From assembly GCA_027604685.1 (NCBI GenBank), contig JADHYX010000089.1:5985-35429 (forward strand): 29,445 nt of DNA, read 5' to 3'. The stretch comes from Lobulomyces angularis (taxonomy: Eukaryota; Chytridiomycota; Chytridiomycetes; Lobulomycetales; Lobulomycetaceae). Both the position numbers and the translations under genes were made by a program. The notes below the pieces were generated by a model. It searched no databases. It saw nothing but the letters and a program-made list of their open reading frames with translations, and was not told the DNA's origin. Below, in pieces: positions 24,942-29,445 of this stretch; position 1 is the first letter of the stretch, and the number at the start of each line of letters is the position of its first letter.

Positions 24942-25482
24942 CGAAATTTTTTTCTATTAAAGCAGATATATTGGCACTATTACTGTATTTAATAAATGAT
25001 TGTCATTTATTTACAATTCAAATATTTTATTGGCCTTATTTAATATAATTTACTCCAATTCCATACTGACTGATCTGGTAAAAATAAATTGCGTTTTTAA
25101 GCAGGTACATTAAAGTTTAACATTTCTGTTATGAAAATGTTATTGAGTTTAAGATGTTTTGTGATATTATCAAAAATTTAATTTAAATTCAAAAAAAATT
25201 TTTTATTTGATAATACTTTAATTTTTAAATTTTAATAAAAAAAATAAAATAAAATAAAATATTAAAAATGAAAGTATAAAAAAAAAAAAAATTACATTCA
25301 GCAGTTTAATTTTTAATAGAAAGTTGGTTTTTTTTTTGAAAACAATAATGCTATGAAAAAAAACTAATGAAAAAATCAAATTAAAAATCAACACCAGTTT
25401 CGTAGTTTAGTAAATCTCCAAATTCTACCTTAAGATTTCAACTTAAACAGAAGCTTGTGTAACGAAGAAAGTTTCACTCAAT
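24942..25482. other. intergenic, probable ribosomal-protein promoter
   Basis: No gene is seen in these 541 nt. The last ~100 nt are less A/T-biased and end in a purine-rich leader before the uL24 start codon, so the promoter and 5' leader are expected here. No defined element was recognised. Confidence 0.5.
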
Positions 25483-26096
25483 ATGAAATATTCTACTGAC
25501 GGTAAAAAAAAACATTCAATCCATCCAATCCAATAAAGAAAAATTTTTTTCTCTATCAATCGAAACATATTTTTTTTAATTTAATCTAATTTTTTTTAAT
25601 ATTTTTTGTTTTTTTAATGTAAAACAGTATCATCAAGCAGAAGAAAATCTAGAAAAGCACACTTTTCTGCACCTTCAAGTGTTAGAAGACATTTGATGTC
25701 ATCAAATTTATCTAAAGAATTAAGAGACAAATATCATGTAATTTTGTTTTTTTATAATTTCCTGAAGTTGGAACATTTTTAATTTCCTTTTTTTAGGCTC
25801 GCTCAATTCCAATTAGAAAAGATGATGTCGTAAAGATTGTTAGAGGTAAATACAAGGGTAGAGAAGGAAAAGTTACACAAGTGTATCGTAGAAGATGGTG
25901 CATTCACGTTGAAAAAATTCAAAAAGAGAAGGCCAATGGTAAAATAATATAAAAAATTTAATTTTTTTTCTTTTAATTATTTAAAGGTGCAACTGTTCTT
26001 ATTCCAATTGATCCATCAAATGTTGTTGTTACTACTTTAAAACTTGATAAAGACAGAAAAGACTTATTAGACCGTAAAGACAGCACTAAACAATAA
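25483..26096 (+). CDS. RPL26: 60S ribosomal protein L26 (uL24), 4 exons
   Basis: Exons 25483-25501, 25628-25737, 25797-25938 and 25987-26096 give 126 residues. The first exon codes only six residues before the intron, a common layout in fungal ribosomal protein genes. The product is a core large-subunit protein near the exit tunnel. Family signatures are clear: [48 protein letters not shown] (the KOW motif, with EGKV following), [20 protein letters not shown] and [16 protein letters not shown]. All introns are GT-AG (126, 59 and 48 nt). Confidence 0.97.
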
Positions 26097-26282
26097 ATAA
26101 TATTTTATGATTAATTATAATTTTGTAATAAATAAAAAAAAAAAAGAAAAGAAGAAAGTAAATTTTTGACCTAATCGAAGTTATTTTTATTTTAATTTTT
26201 TTTTTGTTATATTTTTTTATAACAAAATACTATGTGAAGAAGAAGTATTATAAAAAATACAAAGAGATAATGAGATATGCGA

Positions 26283-26573
26283 CTATAAATTATTACTATT
26301 ATTATCTTTTTTTTTTTTTTTTTTTTTATATTTTGCCAATGAGAACATGCAATGAAAGTCAAAGTCTTCATCAATATCTTTAATATTTTTTTTTAATTTT
26401 TTGCAAGCAGATTTATCAATTGTTGCTTGATTTAAAATAGGTCTACGAAAGGAAGTAGAATTGCTGATATAGTAAGGAGTTTGCTGAATGTTTTCAGAAG
26501 ATTCCAAGGATATCAAAAGATGCTTTTGGACATACAAAGTTTGAGTAGTATTGTTTAGTAGAGTGGTTGTCAT
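26283..26573 (-). CDS. small hypothetical protein, 96 aa
   Basis: A single open frame starts MTTTLLNNTTQTLYVQKHLL and continues through a Ser/Thr-rich middle (ISNSTSFRRPILNQATIDKS) and an acidic patch (KDIDEDFDFHCMFSLAKY) to a poly-Lys run encoded by a 21-A homopolymer. Amino-acid use is balanced over residues 1-80, unlike the shadow frames around it, so it may be real. The poly-Lys end suggests the true C-terminus could differ if the homopolymer length is wrong. No family was recognised, and no signal peptide or membrane segment is present. Confidence 0.45.
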   Translation of the reverse strand: MTTTLLNNTTQTLYVQKHLLISLESSENIQQTPYYISNSTSFRRPILNQATIDKSACKKLKKNIKDIDEDFDFHCMFSLAKYKKKKKKKDNNSNNL

Positions 26574-27134
26574 TTTTTGGGTAATTTATTTTTTTTTTTG
26601 TTAAGTTTCAGATTTTTTTTTTTTAATTTAATGTAATAAAAAAATAAAAAAAAATTAGATGCTTTTATAGATGAAAGAGTAGAATACAAATTTGATTACA
26701 ATTTAATAAAAGAATAATTTTACACTTTTTTTTTCGTTTTTTGAGGGCGAGTTTGAGGCTTTTACGTAAAAAACCAAAAATTCACCTTCCCGCACTTCTT
26801 CGCCAAATTCCACCAAATTCCACCAATTTCAACCAAAAAAAAGGTTACTCCAAAAATAACATGACCCCAAGGTTTCACACTAACAGATCTGCCATACCGT
26901 TACACATACAAAAAAAGAAAGTGAAAAAAAAAAAAATTACAAGAAAAATTACAAAAATAATGACAAAAAAAATTACAAAAAAAATTACCAAAAAAGAAAA
27001 TAAAAAAAGAAAATGAAAAAAAATATAATTTTAATTAAATTTTAAGAATTATAGATGGTATTGTCCATAGGTCATTAGGGCGTGCCACTTAGAAAAGAAA
27101 GAGATGAACGTTAAATAAAATACAGATTCAACAA
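26574..27134. repeat. low-complexity A-rich region with short tandem repeats
   Basis: About 26925-27000 is a degenerate tandem repeat of a 12-13 nt unit built on AAAATTAC. A short CCAAATTCCA-type repeat lies at about 26801-26832. The Lys-rich open frame at 26741-27016 is a product of this low complexity and lacks an ATG start. No gene is called. Confidence 0.6.
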
Positions 27135-27548
27135 GGCAGCAACTGTAAGAGTTGATATTTCATGCATGATGAAACTGCAAAACACCTAAAAGTATTATTT
27201 TAACAATGAAAAATTTAAATTTGTGCTACAATGCTATTATGTAACGCACGATATGTTCAAGATATACATGATGGTTCTGACCTCATGGCTCTATGTGTTC
27301 CATTCCATTCAACATTAAAACATTTTTATGGTAAACGCACTTCCTTAATTACATATAATAATATTAATTCTTACACAGTGAGTTGTTGCACAAGATATCA
27401 GACCTGTTCTGGAAAAGTTTTTTACTTGAAACAATCATTTTAAATATACATAAAAAGAAATAAGTACTACAAAGGATTCTATTATGCTATAACTATTTGT
27501 TTTGCAATTTCATTATCTTTTGAAATATCAACTCTTATAGCTGCTGTC
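27135..27548. repeat. imperfect inverted repeat enclosing a 70-codon ORF
   Basis: 27135-27184 (plus) and 27498-27548 (minus) match with few mismatches over ~50 nt, sharing the core GTAAGAGTTGATATTTCA-like sequence (ATAAGAG... in the second). Both translate to a VRVDIS/IRVDIS block. They flank the ORF at 27231-27443. The arrangement could be a small decayed mobile element or two opposed remnants of one gene. Confidence 0.5.
27231..27443 (+). CDS. 70-codon ORF of unknown function, repeated at 24682
   Basis: The frame starts at ATG (MLLCNARYVQDIHDGSDL), contains MALCVPFHSTLKHFYGK and a Cys-containing end (SCCTRYQTCSGKVF). It has no signal peptide. A diverged copy at 24682-24828 preserves MPLYVQFHSTIK, so part of the reading frame may have been conserved. 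It sits within an inverted repeat and in a region full of decayed coding DNA. It may be a remnant rather than an active gene. Confidence 0.3.
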   Translation: MLLCNARYVQDIHDGSDLMALCVPFHSTLKHFYGKRTSLITYNNINSYTVSCCTRYQTCSGKVFYLKQSF

Positions 27549-28860
27549 TAGTCAGAATTTTTTCCATTTCCTAATGTAATATAATATTATTGCATGAAGG
27601 GTTTTTAAACTTTTCCAATAGTTAATTTTCAGTTTAAATCTTCCTCATCCGATATACTGAAACCTCTTCATTCTAAGGATATAACTTCTAGATATCTTTA
27701 ATCTCTATTTGTGATTGATTTGGTTTGAATATTTTTAAATCGAATCTATCTTGTTGTATAATAGTATACTAAGATATTAAAAAGATAGTATTAATAACTT
27801 ATAACGTTTAAAAACTCAAAAGTTTCTTTGGTTATAAAGATGCATCAATATCTACTAAGTTTAATTGATCTGAAATTACATCAAGTTTTAGGATTATGTT
27901 AACCTTTATCTACCTTTACTATACCTCTGTAGAAAATTAACGTCTTAACTTACATCCACTAGTTAGTTTTTAATCAATCTCATATTTGGTTTTTTATGGT
28001 TTGATTTTTGACTTTCAAACAAACAATCACTGGTCCAGTAGTTTTCAGAAGAAAAAGATAGCTCAAGATCAGGATCCCATTAACAAGAAATAGTTGTAAG
28101 ATACTATTGATTTTTAAATTAATTTTAGGCTTTTATTGTTTGGATGAGTTGTTCGTAGGTTTCTAACTGAATTGAATCTCCTGAGGGAATTCTTATTTAG
28201 GATGACTTCATACGATAAATAAATAAAAATATCATCTAAAAACGTACTTTACAATATATAAAACAGATCATCTCAAATTATACTTTGCAAAAATAAAGGA
28301 AAATATTTTTTAATTTTCTCAGTTAATTAGATACTCTGTTTCAGAACGAGATACCAAAAAGTCTGATTCAAAAAGTTATTTGTTAAACCTCTGGAAGAAA
28401 GTTTTGTTAAAAACTTCCAAAAATATTTAAGTTACAATAGTGGTAATTTTCAAAATAATAACGATAATTATTGTCATAAGATAATTTATGATTAAAGCTT
28501 CTTGTTTAATAGAATCTGCACAAATTGTTGGATTGTTATGGCACGTCTTCTATTGACATAAAGATGCATTGAAGGATTAAATATTTTGAGAAGAAAAAGT
28601 ACTCAAAGATAACTTAAGATTAATCAGTTTGCTATACGTTGTACCAGGGATTAGTTTGGTCAGAAGTAACTGAAGACTTTATGCTTAAGTAGTGATGGTA
28701 GATTTTATGCTTGAGGTGTTTGTTAAAGATTACTTGGGATTCATTTGAAGTTACTTGGTTTTGTCATTTGTTTATTCATCGTTATCCACAACTTGTTATA
28801 TGCGATATTAGTTGAATGAATGGTATACCTGTGTAACATGGACAGAGCTACCTATTTTTT
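27549..28860. other. intergenic region with scattered coding-like remnants
   Basis: On the minus strand between 27560 and 27770, short protein-like blocks interrupted by stops are visible (FKPNQSQIEIKDI, NEEVSVYRMRKI, NYWKSLKTLHAIILYYIRKW). The rest is less A/T-extreme than other gaps but has stops in all frames. Around 28675-28750 there are short imperfect direct repeats (GACTTTATGCTTAAG/GATTTTATGCTTGAG). The end should hold the eL36 promoter, and an acceptor-like TTTTAG at 28865-28870 suggests a 5' leader intron. Confidence 0.45.
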
Positions 28861-28880
28861 TTAATTTTAGAGCGAAAAAA

Positions 28881-29416
28881 ATGTCAAAACTTACTCAACG
28901 AAGTGGAATTGCAAAAGGACTTAACAAAGGTCATATCACAACTTTACGTGAACTTAAACCTAAACCATCTAATAAAAAAGGAGTAAGTTAAAGTTAAAAA
29001 AAAATACCCAAATTTTTTTTTTTTTTCTGCTTAAATAATCTTTAAAAAAAAAAAAATAAAAATCCTTTTTTTTTTTTTTGTAATTAATTTATAAACCTTA
29101 TTTATTTTTATTTTAATTTTTAAAAAAATTACAGGCTCTTGGTAAAAGAACTAAATTCGTTCGTGATTTAATTCGTGAAGTTTCTGGATTTTCCCCTTAT
29201 GAAAAAAGAGTAATGGAATTATTAAAAAATAGTAAAGATAAGCGTGCTAGAAGATTAGCCAAAAAAAGAGTAAAGCAATCCATTTCTTTCTTTTTAAAGT
29301 TTACATACTTTTTTTTTTTTAAAAAAAAATAGCTCGGCACCCTTTTACGTGCAAAAAGAAAGGTTGAAGAACTTAATGGTGTCATTGCTGAATCTCGTCG
29401 TACCGCTGCTCATTAA
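28881..29416 (+). CDS. RPL36: 60S ribosomal protein L36 (eL36), 3 exons
   Basis: Exons 28881-28982, 29135-29269 and 29333-29416 give 106 residues, typical length. eL36 is a eukaryote-specific large-subunit protein. Signatures: [56 protein letters not shown] and [15 protein letters not shown], ending TAAH. The start is the first ATG after a putative leader acceptor and lines up with the family N-terminus. Both introns are GT-AG (152 and 63 nt) and very poly-T-rich. A/T runs follow the stop to the window end. Confidence 0.97.
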
Positions 29417-29445
29417 TATACATTTATAATTTTTTTTTTCTTTTT

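Noticed and set aside
26741..27016. Lys-rich plus-strand frame
   Set aside because: It begins at a TTG and is produced by the AAAATTAC-type tandem repeat; no ATG or conserved feature.
29197..29385. Minus-strand frame at the right edge
   Set aside because: It is antisense to the last two eL36 exons and their intron.

Overview
This window is nuclear DNA of a very A+T-rich eukaryote with small, intron-dense genes. Introns are about 40-140 nt, mostly GT...AG, and every intergenic gap is full of poly-A/T runs. The gene set points to a fungus: an N-terminal cytochrome b5-acyl-CoA dehydrogenase fusion, a flotillin, a CAP/PR-1 protein, MCM4, a UTP17/WDR75-type WD40 protein, and ribosomal proteins eL36 and uL24. 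A mitochondrial membrane protein and a beta-oxidation enzyme argue against an anaerobic (hydrogenosomal) fungus. An early-diverging lineage such as Mucoromycota or Glomeromycotina fits, but that is inference.

Layout. 1-386 is featureless A/T sequence. 387-21186 is a dense block of nine confident multi-exon genes: flotillin (-), T1-type BTB protein (+), cytochrome b5-acyl-CoA dehydrogenase (-), small two-helix membrane protein (+), WDR75/Utp17 (-), mitochondrial membrane protein (+), CAP protein (-), MCM4 (-) and an ankyrin-repeat protein (-). Several are head to head (2111/2450, 6002/6375), suggesting shared promoter regions. Several are tail to tail with short gaps. I reconstructed the exons by hand; every model closes in frame. 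Two junctions need special pleading: a GA-AG intron in the dehydrogenase and a 16-nt intron (or 1-nt frameshift) in WDR75.

21187-28880 is different. It holds two identical tRNA-His genes in inverted orientation, intact uL24 and a small hypothetical gene, surrounded by decayed coding stretches on both strands. These include a frameshifted type II membrane protein gene, a diverged repeated ORF at 24682 and 27231, and an imperfect inverted repeat around 27135-27548. eL36 closes the window.

The intact genes do not form one pathway. They are housekeeping (replication, ribosome biogenesis, translation, lipid oxidation, membrane organisation). I saw no convincing new multi-gene system. The best leads are the decayed island around the tRNA-His pair, the two irregular introns, and the likely peroxisomal (C-terminal AKL) cytochrome b5-dehydrogenase.
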